DNA from: an uncultured Verrucomicrobiota bacterium
GTDB lineage: Bacteria > Verrucomicrobiota > Verrucomicrobiia > Opitutales > Seribacteraceae
Direction of reading: 5' to 3'
DNA: 53,055 bases
NCBI GenBank assembly: GCA_902612125.1
Contig: CACMBV010000015.1
Span: forward strand, 1-53,055
The notes under the pieces were generated by a model, which did no database searches, was not told where the DNA came from, and was given only the letters and a program-made list of their open reading frames with translations. The position numbers and the translations under genes were made by a program. Within the stretch, counting starts at the first letter, position 1. Each line of letters starts with the position of its first letter. Below, piece by piece: positions 26,949-36,348 of the stretch.

Positions 26949-27824
26949 ATGACAACAAAGGATAAACAATCGACTTGGCCTTCCGAAGAGGCAATTCTCA
27001 GCTTGCTGGATGACGAGTCTGTCATTGTTTGCAATGCCATCGTTAAATTGTTCGAGGGTTTTCCGAAAGAAGGCCGAATATTCCTGAAAAAAATTAGCCA
27101 TGATTCCAATGGCATCGTTGCAAAACATGCTAAGGAATTGCAGATCAAGCTAGGCTGGACCGATGGAAAAGAAGATTTTTTGAAATTTATTCGTTCCAAA
27201 AGGTACGAGCTGGAAACTGGCTGGTATCTTTTGGATAGAACGATAGATCCTTCCGCAGATTCAGTCCGCTCCAGCCTGCAACTCGATCAACTTGCAGATC
27301 GGGTGCGAGAATTGATCGCTAAACCAATAGATCCTAGGCAAATTTGTATGGTGATCAATCGGGTCCTTTTCCATGAGTGTGGATATAGGGGAGCGGGTCA
27401 AAATTTTGAAGATCCTGAAAATAGTTTTTTACATCTCGTGCTTGAGAAAAAAAGAGGACTCCCCATTACACTATCCCTCATTTATCTGCTGGTAGCAAGA
27501 AGAGTGGGGTTTGAACTTGAACCGATAGGTCTACCGGGAAGATTTATGGTTGGATGTTTTTCCGGTGAAATCCCTTTTTACATCGATGTATGGGCAGGGG
27601 GAAAAATGATTGATCTTGAAGACATGGGTTCTTACTTGGGTATATCGATGGAAGAGTCTTCCGGAAGCATTCTGCTTCCGGTAACTGTTTCGGAAATGCT
27701 AACTCGTGGATGTAGAAATTTGCTGCACCATTATAAACTCAAAGGAAAAAAAGAAGAATCCGAGATGTTCAGCTCATTTGTTGCGGAGTTTGAAAAAATT
27801 CGCAGTCTCGAAACTAATGCGTGA
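26949..27824 (+). CDS. SirB1-type transglutaminase-like protein
   Basis: The 291-residue protein resembles the SirB1/transglutaminase-like family with a Cys-His type fold. Visible pieces are ICMVINRVLFHECGYRGAGQ, FEDPENSFLHLVLEKKRGLP, ITLSLIYLLVARRVGFELEP and GLPGRFMVGCFSGEIPFYID, all characteristic of the family. The first 80 residues are helical and repeat-like (VIVCNAIVKLFEGFPKEGRI), which may be a HEAT-like helper. ATG at 26949 is preferred; a TTG 42 bases upstream is the only alternative. It overlaps the start of aroE by 8 bases (the aroE ATG lies inside the last codons), so the two are translationally coupled. Physiological role unclear. Confidence 0.85.
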   Translation: MTTKDKQSTWPSEEAILSLLDDESVIVCNAIVKLFEGFPKEGRIFLKKISHDSNGIVAKHAKELQIKLGWTDGKEDFLKFIRSKRYELETGWYLLDRTIDPSADSVRSSLQLDQLADRVRELIAKPIDPRQICMVINRVLFHECGYRGAGQNFEDPENSFLHLVLEKKRGLPITLSLIYLLVARRVGFELEPIGLPGRFMVGCFSGEIPFYIDVWAGGKMIDLEDMGSYLGISMEESSGSILLPVTVSEMLTRGCRNLLHHYKLKGKKEESEMFSSFVAEFEKIRSLETNA

Positions 27825-28734
27825 GATTCCCTTTTCTCTCGAAGAGCATCCATGTTTTTCCTCGCCCAAAGTTGGTCTAGCGGTACTGGGGCATCCGATT
27901 GCTCATTCGATTAGTCCGGTCCTTCATAAGGCGGCATTGGAGGTTTTATCGACAAAGGAGCCGTCCTTTTCACATTGGACATATGAACGGTTGGATGTGC
28001 ACCCTAAGGAGCTTCGCAGAGCTCTTGATCAATTGTCAGATGCAGGATTTATTGGGTTAAACCTGACCATTCCGCACAAAGTGGAGGTTCTTGATTTTCT
28101 CGAACATTTGGACGATGAGGCTTCGATAATGGGTGCAGTCAACACGCTAGCTTTACACGGTAACAAGTGGACAGGATACAACACGGATGGTTACGGGTTG
28201 AAAATGGCCTTGGAGAAAGAATTAAGCTGTGATTTAGTAGACGCAAAGATTTTTATACTTGGTGCGGGGGGTGCTGCCCGGGCAGCGGCAACACAGACTC
28301 TGCTCTCGGGTGCGAACTTGGTGCACATTCATAACCGGACGGCCAAGAACCTCAATAATCTGACTACTCTATTGCATCAGGAGTTTGATTCCGAGAGAAT
28401 TATTGGAAGTACCTCACAGACCCTCAATGATGCCGATTTTTGTGGAAAAGATTGGATTGTAATCAATGCGACTTCCCTGGGTTTGAAGCTAGGAGAACCT
28501 TCACCTCTCTCTATACCCTGCAAACAGTTTGGTAAGCAAAGTGTGTTTTACGACATGATTTATAACCCTCCTCGGACAAAATTTCTTTGCGAGGCTGAGG
28601 CAAGTGGTTTCCGAAATGCAAATGGCCTTTCCATGTTAGTCTACCAAGCTAAAAGAGCCTTGGAGATCTGGTCAAATCGCGAAATATCCGCAGAGACCAT
28701 GTTTGAAGCCGCGAAATCTCATTTCGGTGATTGA
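27817..28734 (+). CDS. aroE: Shikimate dehydrogenase
   Basis: AroE reduces 3-dehydroshikimate to shikimate with NADPH in aromatic amino acid synthesis. The start is ATG 27817 (MREIPFSLEEHPCFSSPKVG), because an earlier in-frame ATG lies deep within the preceding gene. Family landmarks are AVLGHPIAHSISPVLHKAAL, FIGLNLTIPHKVEVLDF with the catalytic Lys, MGAVNTLALHGNKWTGYNTD with the catalytic Asp, and the nucleotide loop FILGAGGAARAAATQTLLSG, then NATSLGL and NGLSMLVYQAKRALEIW at the C-terminus. Length 305 is slightly long because of a 20-residue N-terminal extension. It overlaps the next gene's start and the previous gene's end, forming a three-gene run. Confidence 0.96.
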   Translation: MREIPFSLEEHPCFSSPKVGLAVLGHPIAHSISPVLHKAALEVLSTKEPSFSHWTYERLDVHPKELRRALDQLSDAGFIGLNLTIPHKVEVLDFLEHLDDEASIMGAVNTLALHGNKWTGYNTDGYGLKMALEKELSCDLVDAKIFILGAGGAARAAATQTLLSGANLVHIHNRTAKNLNNLTTLLHQEFDSERIIGSTSQTLNDADFCGKDWIVINATSLGLKLGEPSPLSIPCKQFGKQSVFYDMIYNPPRTKFLCEAEASGFRNANGLSMLVYQAKRALEIWSNREISAETMFEAAKSHFGD

Positions 28735-29662
28735 GTCAACTCTTGAAATCTTGGCAGACCCGGTTCTTGCTTTAATTTTGGGTTTGGTTTCGGGTGCCAT
28801 TGTAGGAAGCTTTCTGAATGTCTGTATTTCCCGGATTCCTCTAAGCAAATCGATTATATTGCCTTCCTCTTCTTGTCCGGAATGTGGCGATAGGGTTGAT
28901 TGGTTTAATAACATTCCGGTTTTTTCATGGCTTGTCTTACGAGGGCAGGCAAGTTGCTGTGACTTTAAGCTTCCCTTGCGGTACCTCGCCGTTGAACTTT
29001 TTACGGCAATCCTTTTCGCTTTCGTTTTTTTTAAGTTTGGGGGAGTGGGCGAGTTTGCTCTTCTCTGCACTGCTCTTTTTTTTGGCTCTGTTTTAATTGT
29101 CGTAATTGGCATTGATTTTGAAACTATGACAATTCCCGACCGGTTTAGTATTGGTGGGGCTCTTGCAGGCATTGTTTTTTCCTTTTGTTTCCCATCCCTT
29201 CACGGCCTCTCTTCTGACCCAATTCTGATCGAAAGGTTGTCTGCGGTGATAATCTCAGTATGCGGCTTGCTGGTTTCTTCGTCCTCCTTGTACTGGATCG
29301 GAGCCACTGCGGAGAAGCTCATGAGCAAAGAGGCTCTGGGTCAGGGGGATGTCAAACTGCTTGGCTTTGTGGGTGCATTTTGTGGCTGGCAGGGTGGAAT
29401 ATTCGTTATTTTTGGTGGGGCCCTTCTCGGCACATTCTTATTGATTCCGGTAATGATTTTTTCAAAATTAAGGAGAATATCTCTAACTAATAACAAGAAT
29501 AATCAACTGGGGTGGGGGATGGAAATTCCCTTTGGACCTTTTCTTGGTCTAGCAGCCCTAATTTACTTTTTGGGAATGCAGGAATTTGTGGACGGTTGGT
29601 TTGAAGGAATCACTTCCAATTTCATCTTTGTATTTTCAGCTTTGTACTCCTTTTTACATTGA
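28703..29662 (+). CDS. Prepilin peptidase (A24, PilD/GspO type)
   Basis: The membrane aspartate protease removes the leader of type IV pilin or pseudopilin precursors and methylates the new N-terminus. The N-terminal methylase part reads GAIVGSFLNVCISRIPLSKS, SCPECGDRVDWFNNIPVFSW and LPLRYLAVELFTAILFAFVF. The two catalytic Asp are in GIDFETMTIPDRFS and GQGDVKLLGFVGAFCGW. The first Cys pair is CPEC; the second pair is altered (GQASCCDF in place of the usual GxCxxC), so zinc binding may be weaker. About eight hydrophobic helices are seen. The TTG at 28703 overlaps aroE by 32 bases; GTG at 28727 is an alternative. No pilin or secretion genes are close by. Confidence 0.9.
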   Translation: MKPRNLISVIESTLEILADPVLALILGLVSGAIVGSFLNVCISRIPLSKSIILPSSSCPECGDRVDWFNNIPVFSWLVLRGQASCCDFKLPLRYLAVELFTAILFAFVFFKFGGVGEFALLCTALFFGSVLIVVIGIDFETMTIPDRFSIGGALAGIVFSFCFPSLHGLSSDPILIERLSAVIISVCGLLVSSSSLYWIGATAEKLMSKEALGQGDVKLLGFVGAFCGWQGGIFVIFGGALLGTFLLIPVMIFSKLRRISLTNNKNNQLGWGMEIPFGPFLGLAALIYFLGMQEFVDGWFEGITSNFIFVFSALYSFLH

Positions 29663-29720
29663 TGAAATCATCATTTCAAGAGATGGTAAATCCTACTAAA
29701 TTAACACCGATATTACTTTT

Positions 29721-32700
29721 ATGAAAAAGCTTCTTGTTGCGAATCGTAGTGAAATTGCAGTTAGAATATTCCGCTCAGCAAACGAATTAGGTTTACGTAC
29801 TGTTGCAATTTATGCAGAGGAAGACCGGTTTGGCGTTCATAGGTTTAAGGCCGATGAGGCCTACCTAGTAGGTCAGGGCAAAGGCCCCGTGGCCGCGTAT
29901 CTTGATATTGATTCAATTATTTCCATTGCAAAGGCAAAGAATGTTGACCTGGTCCACCCGGGATACGGATTTTTGTCTGAAAATGCGTCTTTTGCCCGGG
30001 CCTGCGAAGAAGCTGGGATCACTTTCATCGGGCCGAAATCAAACCTTCTCGAAAAAATGGGCGATAAAGTTGCGGCCAAAAAAGCGGCTGATCGTGCCGG
30101 TGTGCCCACTCTTCCTGCCACGCCCAATCCAGTCTCAAAGCCTGCTGAAGCTTTAAAATGGGGACGGAAAATTGGATTTCCCCTCATTATCAAGGCTGCG
30201 TTTGGCGGTGGCGGACGTGGTATGCGCGTGGTCAACAAGGAAGAGGATCTGAAATCCATGCTTGAAGAGGCCCAAGGAGAGGCAGAGAGGGCATTTGGGA
30301 ATGCGGCAGTTTTTCTTGAGCGTTACATCGGGCGAGCAAAGCACTTGGAGGTACAAGTGCTCGGAGACCGCCATGGCAATGTGGTGCATCTTCATGAGAG
30401 AGACTGTTCCGTGCAGCGAAGATATCAGAAAGTGGTTGAGGTTGCCCCCTCCATTGGACTTCCTCAACAGGTTGTGGATGATCTTTGCCATGCTGCAGTT
30501 GAACTGGCCCGAAATATTGGATATGACAATGCTGGCACCGTCGAATTCCTACTTGATCAAGATACCAAGGAATGGTTCTTTATTGAAACGAATCCAAGGA
30601 TACAAGTAGAGCACACAGTTACCGAACAAATTACAGGAATTGATATTGTTCGTTCTCAAATTTTAGTGGCAATGGAGCATAAATTGCATGAAAAAAAGAT
30701 TGGGATACCTAGGCAGGAAAACATTCCACGCAATGGCTGTGCGGTTCAGTGCCGGGTAACCACCGAGGATCCGGAAAAAGATTTTAGCCCAGATTATGGA
30801 AAAATACTTTCCTATCGTTCGGCCGCCGGTTTCGGAGTGCGATTGGATGGAGCGATGGGTGACACCGGATCAATTATCACCCCATTTTACGATTCGCTCT
30901 TAGTTAAGTTAACCACATCGGGTCCGAACCTTTCGCAGGCATTGGACAGGATGCATCGAGCCTTAAGCGAAATGAGGATTAGGGGAGTTAAAACCAATAT
31001 TCCATTCTTGGAAAATGTCATTACTCATGAACAATTCGTGAAAGGGAATGCCACAACCCGAATGATTGACATAACTCCGAGCCTTTTTAAATTCAAGGCC
31101 AGAAAAGATCGGGCTTCCAAGCTTCTAAATTATTTAGGAGAGGTGATTGTGAACGGCAATCCACAAGTCAAGGGACGCCCAAGGGTACAAAATCCGCTTC
31201 CTCTACTTGTTCCCGAAAGTAATGAAACGGATGCTCCTCCTCGAGGAACCCGAGACCTGCTGCTTGCCATAGGTGCTGAAAAGTTTTCCAAGTGGCTCAG
31301 AAACCAAAAACCCTTGATGATTACGGATACTACATTAAGAGATGCTCACCAATCTCTGATGGCCGCCCGTATGCGTACTTTTGATATGCTTGAAGTGGCT
31401 GATTTTATCGCCAAAAAAGTTTCCGGTCTTTTTAGTTTGGAAATGTGGGGAGGTGCCACCTATGATACTTGCATGCGGTTTCTGGGGGAATGTCCTTATG
31501 AACGCTTACATTCCCTTCGTGAAAAGATTCCTAATGTTCTTTTCCAAATGCTTTTGCGGGGATCAAATGCTGTCGGTTATGCTAATTATCCCGATAATGT
31601 AGTTCGTGAATTCGTAGTCCATTCATCAGAAGCGGGAATGGATGTTTTTCGTATCTTTGACTCCTTGAATTATTTGCCGAATTTAAAGGTGGCCATGGAA
31701 ACCGTTGTCGAAAAAACTCCCTCCCTTTGCGAAGCTGCGGTCTGTTTTACGGGTGATTTTACCGATTCTGCAGAAGAGAAATATGTTCTTAATTATTATG
31801 TGGATTTGGCTAAGGAACTTGAAAAGATGGGGGCTCACATTTTGGCAATTAAGGATATGGCAGGGCTGTGTCACCCGTTAGCGGCTAACAAGTTAGTGAA
31901 GACATTAAGGAGTGAAGTGGGGATTCCCATTCATTTTCACACTCACGATTCGAGTGGTATTGCATCGTCTTCCGTGATTAAGGCGGTCGAAGCGGGGGTT
32001 GATGTGGTCGATTTAGCAATTTCATCGCTTTCTGGGTGTACCAGTCAGCCAAACCTAAATTCGGTGGTTCACGCTCTGGGGAATGCACCCCGTTCTACGG
32101 GTCTTGATGTAGTTGCTTTAAATCAGCTTTCGATTTACTGGGAGGCAGTCAGGCAATATTATTCACCCTTTGATACCTCCCCTCCGTTTGGTAGTGCAGA
32201 AGTTTTTCAGCATCAGATGCCCGGAGGACAATACACCAACCTGCGAGAACAGGCCGGGGCCTTGGGGCTTGGGAAAAGATGGCCGGATGTTGTCGCAACC
32301 TATCGGGAATGTAATCGAATTCTTGGTGATATCGTGAAAGTTACTCCGAGTAGCAAGAGCGTGGGAGACCTTGCTATTTTCCTTATTACCAAAGGCGTCA
32401 AACCCGAAGACTTAATCAATTTACCTGAAGAGACAGGCTTTCCGCAGTCGGTCATCGATTTATTATCGGGCAATCTTGGAAAGCCTAAAGGTGGGTGGCC
32501 CAAGGAAGTACAAAAAGTTATTCTTGGTAAGCAAAAGCCTATGAAGGGCAGACCGGGTGCCTCCGCTCCCAAAATGGACCTAAAGAAAGAAAAAATATCC
32601 TTGCTTAAGCAATTTGGGAAACATTGTACAGATGATGATTTATTCTGTTCAGTGATGTATCCTAAGGTTTTCAAGGAATTTCAGGATTTTAAAAAGAAGT

Positions 32701-33158
32701 ATGGGGATGTCTCTGTTCTTCCTACCTTGGCGTATTTTCATGGACTTAAACTAGGTGAGGAAATTTCCATTACAATTGAAGAGGGAAAAACTCTCTTTAT
32801 CAAATTACTGCACGTAGGAGAGCCTGACGAAAAAGGGATTCGTTCCCTAACCTTTGAGCTGAACGGAAAAGCTCGAACAACTCTGGTGCAGGACAAAAGC
32901 GTCAAAGGGGATGCCAAGGCCAAGGAGAAAGCGGATCCGGCCAATGACAGGCATGTTGGTGCCCCCATTCCTGCGATTATTAGCAGTATTGCCACCAGTG
33001 TGGGTAAATCCTTGTCCAAGGGAGATAAAGTTGCCGTTTTAGAAGCAATGAAAATGCAAACTACCATTTATGCTTCCACAGACGGCACCGTGGATGAAAT
33101 TTTAGTTCAGGTTGGGGACTCAGTGGAATCAAAAGATTTAATTGCTCGACTTCGATAA
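29721..33158 (+). CDS. pyc: Pyruvate carboxylase
   Basis: The enzyme makes oxaloacetate from pyruvate, bicarbonate and ATP using biotin, for anaplerosis and gluconeogenesis. The 1145-residue chain has all parts in one polypeptide. The biotin carboxylase part is at residues 1-450 (KKLLVANRSEIAVRIFRSAN; HPGYGFLSENASFA; the ATP-grasp loop KAAFGGGGRGMRVV; FIETNPRIQVEHTVTEQITG). The carboxyltransferase part starts near 530 (ITDTTLRDAHQSLMAARMRT; AIKDMAGLCHP; HFHTHDSSGIASSSVI). The biotin-carrier part is at the end, with the lysine in LEAMKMQTTIY near residue 1109. It is a single gene with a 58-base spacer upstream. Length and order match the alpha-4 type. Confidence 0.98.
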   Translation: MKKLLVANRSEIAVRIFRSANELGLRTVAIYAEEDRFGVHRFKADEAYLVGQGKGPVAAYLDIDSIISIAKAKNVDLVHPGYGFLSENASFARACEEAGITFIGPKSNLLEKMGDKVAAKKAADRAGVPTLPATPNPVSKPAEALKWGRKIGFPLIIKAAFGGGGRGMRVVNKEEDLKSMLEEAQGEAERAFGNAAVFLERYIGRAKHLEVQVLGDRHGNVVHLHERDCSVQRRYQKVVEVAPSIGLPQQVVDDLCHAAVELARNIGYDNAGTVEFLLDQDTKEWFFIETNPRIQVEHTVTEQITGIDIVRSQILVAMEHKLHEKKIGIPRQENIPRNGCAVQCRVTTEDPEKDFSPDYGKILSYRSAAGFGVRLDGAMGDTGSIITPFYDSLLVKLTTSGPNLSQALDRMHRALSEMRIRGVKTNIPFLENVITHEQFVKGNATTRMIDITPSLFKFKARKDRASKLLNYLGEVIVNGNPQVKGRPRVQNPLPLLVPESNETDAPPRGTRDLLLAIGAEKFSKWLRNQKPLMITDTTLRDAHQSLMAARMRTFDMLEVADFIAKKVSGLFSLEMWGGATYDTCMRFLGECPYERLHSLREKIPNVLFQMLLRGSNAVGYANYPDNVVREFVVHSSEAGMDVFRIFDSLNYLPNLKVAMETVVEKTPSLCEAAVCFTGDFTDSAEEKYVLNYYVDLAKELEKMGAHILAIKDMAGLCHPLAANKLVKTLRSEVGIPIHFHTHDSSGIASSSVIKAVEAGVDVVDLAISSLSGCTSQPNLNSVVHALGNAPRSTGLDVVALNQLSIYWEAVRQYYSPFDTSPPFGSAEVFQHQMPGGQYTNLREQAGALGLGKRWPDVVATYRECNRILGDIVKVTPSSKSVGDLAIFLITKGVKPEDLINLPEETGFPQSVIDLLSGNLGKPKGGWPKEVQKVILGKQKPMKGRPGASAPKMDLKKEKISLLKQFGKHCTDDDLFCSVMYPKVFKEFQDFKKKYGDVSVLPTLAYFHGLKLGEEISITIEEGKTLFIKLLHVGEPDEKGIRSLTFELNGKARTTLVQDKSVKGDAKAKEKADPANDRHVGAPIPAIISSIATSVGKSLSKGDKVAVLEAMKMQTTIYASTDGTVDEILVQVGDSVESKDLIARLR

Positions 33159-33199
33159 TCAGTAGGCTTTGGATAAAGCTGTACCAAATGTAAATTTTT

Positions 33200-34738
33200 G
33201 TGTTTTTGATCCGAACGAATTTTTTGCCAAGCTTCCCTTATGTGGTTGCAACCTTACTTTTTTCAGTTTTTTTACCTGCCAAGAAATTACTGGTTCCGGA
33301 ATCTATTCTTGAACGAGAGATTTGTGCATCACTTGGTGTTCAAGGTCATGAGTTGACTGAGCAATTGGTTGCCGAGAAACTGATTTCATTGGAATTGAAC
33401 AATGCTGATTTGCGAGACCTGAGAGGACTCGAAGTAGCCGCCAACTTGGAGGTTCTTGTTCTCCGTGATAATCTTATTGATGACCTTTCACCAATCCGGA
33501 ATCTTCCCAAATTAAGAAAGCTAGATTTAGCAGGAAATCGTATTAAATCGTTAGGTACACTTACCCAGTTCCCAATAATCGAAACGAGATCAAAGATTCT
33601 GCAAATTCAGGACTCGCTTCAGCAAAAGAATCTCAAGGATGAGCAGAAAACTTCGCTGATTTTGGAGTTAACGGAACTAGCAGAAAAATTTAAATCCAAG
33701 AATTACACTTTACTCGAATTAAATCTTTCCAATAATCGTTTGCTTGGGATTTCTGGAATTGAGATGTTTGAGGGCATTCGTTGGCTAAATATTGCGGACA
33801 ACTCCCTGATCGATCTTGAGGGACTCAACAAACTCAAATCCTTGAGTACCTTATACCTGCAAGGTAATCAACTCGGTAGAGTTGAGGGATACGAAGATGT
33901 TAATCGTAATAAGATTTATGATTTGGGTGAACCTGTAGTTGATCAAAGTGGGAATGGAAAAAGAGATACCAATCCTTTAGTCGAGATCAGCTCTTTACCC
34001 GCACTCCGTAATCTTTACTTATATGATAATATGATCAAAAATGTTGTAGGCTTGCAGGATTTGCCTTCACTTTCCGTGCTTCTTTTATCAGGTAATATCA
34101 TCGAAGAGATCAGGGAAATTGGCAATCTAAAATCAGTTAGGAGGTTGTCCCTTAATAGCAACTTTATCTATGACTTAACCGGTTTGCAGGAACTTACCAA
34201 CCTGAGTCATCTGGATCTAACTGAAAATAGAATCTGCGACCTTCGACCCGTCGGAACACTTCAGCAACTAAAAGAATTACGCTTACAATCTAACCATATT
34301 CTTAATATCACACCTCTCGCCCGCCTTCAGATTCTGCAAACTTTATCTTTGGCTAAGAACATCATTTTTGATCCTCATCCTCTGCACAGCCTAAAAGCGC
34401 TTCGAAGCCTCAAAATTTCGGATAATCATATCGATTTAAACAATCCAAGATTTGAGAAGATGTTTGATTCGCTTAAGGAAAGCGGTTGCAATGCGGAATA
34501 CGGAAACCAATATGAAAGAAGTTATTCGCTGGAAATGTTGGTCGAGTCACTGGCTTCCTTTTCTTCATCCAACCGTGACTTGGGAAGGTTTCTCCAAGAA
34601 AAAGGGTACCTACGGTTTATTGATTATATATTGGATCCGAAGGTCGATGATAAGACTAAGGAAGCCATCTATCTATCATGGGACGAGTCATTCAAAAAGG
34701 GGGCGAAAATGGATGAACTTGAGTTTCCCGAAAAGTGA
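33200..34738 (+). CDS. Leucine-rich repeat protein with a calcium-binding-like insert
   Basis: The 512-residue protein opens with a hydrophobic segment (SFPYVVATLLFSVFLPA) that looks like a signal peptide or anchor. From about residue 60 on there are internalin-like LRR units of about 22 residues, for example LEVLVLRDNLIDDLSPIRNL, PKLRKLDLAGNRIKSLGTL, RRLSLNSNFIYDLTGLQELT and SHLDLTENRICDLRPVGTLQ. A coiled-coil stretch interrupts at about residues 125-170. Between two repeats sits an insert with DVNRNKIYDLGEPVVDQSGN, whose spaced Asp/Asn residues resemble calcium-binding loops. A polar C-terminal domain follows. The start is GTG 33200; no better codon is seen. It is probably an envelope or surface protein for protein contacts; the partner is unknown. 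Confidence 0.85.
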   Translation: MFLIRTNFLPSFPYVVATLLFSVFLPAKKLLVPESILEREICASLGVQGHELTEQLVAEKLISLELNNADLRDLRGLEVAANLEVLVLRDNLIDDLSPIRNLPKLRKLDLAGNRIKSLGTLTQFPIIETRSKILQIQDSLQQKNLKDEQKTSLILELTELAEKFKSKNYTLLELNLSNNRLLGISGIEMFEGIRWLNIADNSLIDLEGLNKLKSLSTLYLQGNQLGRVEGYEDVNRNKIYDLGEPVVDQSGNGKRDTNPLVEISSLPALRNLYLYDNMIKNVVGLQDLPSLSVLLLSGNIIEEIREIGNLKSVRRLSLNSNFIYDLTGLQELTNLSHLDLTENRICDLRPVGTLQQLKELRLQSNHILNITPLARLQILQTLSLAKNIIFDPHPLHSLKALRSLKISDNHIDLNNPRFEKMFDSLKESGCNAEYGNQYERSYSLEMLVESLASFSSSNRDLGRFLQEKGYLRFIDYILDPKVDDKTKEAIYLSWDESFKKGAKMDELEFPEK

Positions 34739-34747
34739 GCATTCCTG

Positions 34748-34921
34748 TTAGTTCTTAAAATACATCAAGGCGGCCAATATGACTGAGACCACAAATCCGA
34801 CTAAATATATAATTCCTTTAAAGAATTTTTGAAGTGCATTTGATCTCATCAATTTATCAACCTGCTTTAGGTAGTGTTGCTTTACCCTTTTTTTCAAAGA
34901 TCTCTTTTTCTTTTGTACCAC
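34748..34921 (-). CDS. Possible small single-pass membrane protein
   Basis: Within the 261-base gap between the LRR gene and lpxC the minus strand holds a 57-codon frame, GTG at 34921 to TAA at 34748-34750. The N-terminal half is very basic (QKKKRSLKKRVKQHYLKQ) and the C-terminal half is one hydrophobic helix (GIIYLVGFVVSVILAALMYF) ending KN. An internal ATG at 34849 would give a 33-residue form with the helix alone. The basic-then-hydrophobic layout is typical of small inner-membrane proteins, but no ribosome site is clear and there is no family match I can name. Treat as tentative. The rest of the gap is AT-rich and should contain the lpxC promoter. Confidence 0.4.
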   Translation of the reverse strand: MVQKKKRSLKKRVKQHYLKQVDKLMRSNALQKFFKGIIYLVGFVVSVILAALMYFKN

Positions 34922-34999
34922 TATATAATTCCAAATTTTAGTATATGCTTTTTTCCTGTATTAAAATGAAAGCGGATTCTGTTAAGGATAATTCCAGCT

Positions 35000-36346
35000 A
35001 TGTCAATTAGGCAAAGAACAATTCAAAAGGAAAGATCGATCAAGGGAAAAGCACTTCACACGGGGGATGAAGTTACTCTTACAATTAAACCTGCAGAATC
35101 AGATGTCGGATATCTCTTCCGGAGAATGGACTTATATGGCAAGCCAGAGATTAAGCCACTGACCAAGCAGGTTGCTGACTTGGTTCGAAGCACAACTATT
35201 TCCGACGGTAACGCAAAAGTGCATACAATCGAGCATATGCTCAGTGCCTTATCCGGATGTGGTGTCGATAATGCCATTATTGAGTTGAATGGGAGTGAGC
35301 CTCCCATTTTAGATGGCTCAGCTAGACCATTCGTGAACCTATTGATGGAGGCTGAACCGGTTGAACTAGATCAAGAGAGGTCGTTTTTAGAAATCAAGGA
35401 GCCTGTTTCTGTGACTTCGGGCAATAGATCAATGATCGCACTGCCGTATGACGGTTTGAGGATAACTTGTACCTCTGCCGATGATCGTGGAGTTCATGTT
35501 CAGCACTTATCTTTGGAAATTGATCCCGAGACATACATCGCCCAGGTAGCCCCTGCCCGTACATTTACCCTTTATGAAGATATTGAAGAGCTCTTGAAGC
35601 TAGGTAAAATTCGGGGAGGTAGCTTGGATAGTGCCATTGTCATTAAGGGAGACAAAATTATGTCAAAGGAACCTCTCCGCTTTGAAGATGAATTCGTCAG
35701 GCATAAAATTTTGGATATTGTCGGCGACCTTTGCCTTTTAGGAAAACCCTTAAAGGCACACATTATTGCTGTTCGTCCAGGTCACTCCCTTAATGCGGAA
35801 CTTTCTTCAAAGATTTTGGAATCAACCACAAAGTCAGAAAATTCCGCTAAGGGTGTTCTTGCCAAGAATCACCAAAAAAAATCCTATGTTATGCCTGATG
35901 AGACTGAACTTGATGTTAGACGCATCCTTGATGTTCTGCCTCATCGTTTTCCTTTTGTTATGATTGATCGTGTTGTATCAATTGATGGAAATGAATCCCT
36001 TATTGGTATCAAGAATGTCTCTATCAATGAGCCCTTTTTTACCGGGCATTTTCCTGGCCACCCAGTTATGCCTGGTGTTTTGCAACTTGAGGCAATGGCC
36101 CAGGCCGCGGGCATCCTTTTGCTCCGCCGGGGTTCCTCAGAGGGTAAGGTTGCCTTTTTTATGAGTGCGAACAAGGTAAAATTTCGACAGCCAGTTGTAC
36201 CAGGGGACCAGCTTGAAATAAGAGCCAATCTTGTGAAGGTCAGGGGAAATAAGCTGGCTACGGCTGAAGTTTCATGCCTTGTAGCAGGAAAAGTAGTCTC
36301 ATCCGCAAGCCTCATGTTTGCAATAAAAGAAGCTTCACAGACTTAA
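35000..36346 (+). CDS. Bifunctional LpxC-FabZ: UDP-3-O-acyl-GlcNAc deacetylase / 3-hydroxyacyl-ACP dehydratase
   Basis: Two enzymes are fused. Residues about 1-280 are LpxC, the zinc deacetylase that commits substrate to lipid A synthesis: [40 protein letters not shown] with a zinc His near 79, [10 protein letters not shown] and [18 protein letters not shown] with the HxxxD zinc pair near 235-239. Residues about 300-448 are FabZ of fatty acid synthesis: [13 protein letters not shown] and [20 protein letters not shown] with the catalytic His and Glu, then [20 protein letters not shown]. Such fusions are known in Bacteroidetes and some other Gram-negative groups. lpxA follows after 2 bases, so the fusion places acyl-chain supply and lipid A steps in one unit. 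Confidence 0.96.
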   Translation: MSIRQRTIQKERSIKGKALHTGDEVTLTIKPAESDVGYLFRRMDLYGKPEIKPLTKQVADLVRSTTISDGNAKVHTIEHMLSALSGCGVDNAIIELNGSEPPILDGSARPFVNLLMEAEPVELDQERSFLEIKEPVSVTSGNRSMIALPYDGLRITCTSADDRGVHVQHLSLEIDPETYIAQVAPARTFTLYEDIEELLKLGKIRGGSLDSAIVIKGDKIMSKEPLRFEDEFVRHKILDIVGDLCLLGKPLKAHIIAVRPGHSLNAELSSKILESTTKSENSAKGVLAKNHQKKSYVMPDETELDVRRILDVLPHRFPFVMIDRVVSIDGNESLIGIKNVSINEPFFTGHFPGHPVMPGVLQLEAMAQAAGILLLRRGSSEGKVAFFMSANKVKFRQPVVPGDQLEIRANLVKVRGNKLATAEVSCLVAGKVVSSASLMFAIKEASQT

Positions 36347-36348
36347 AA

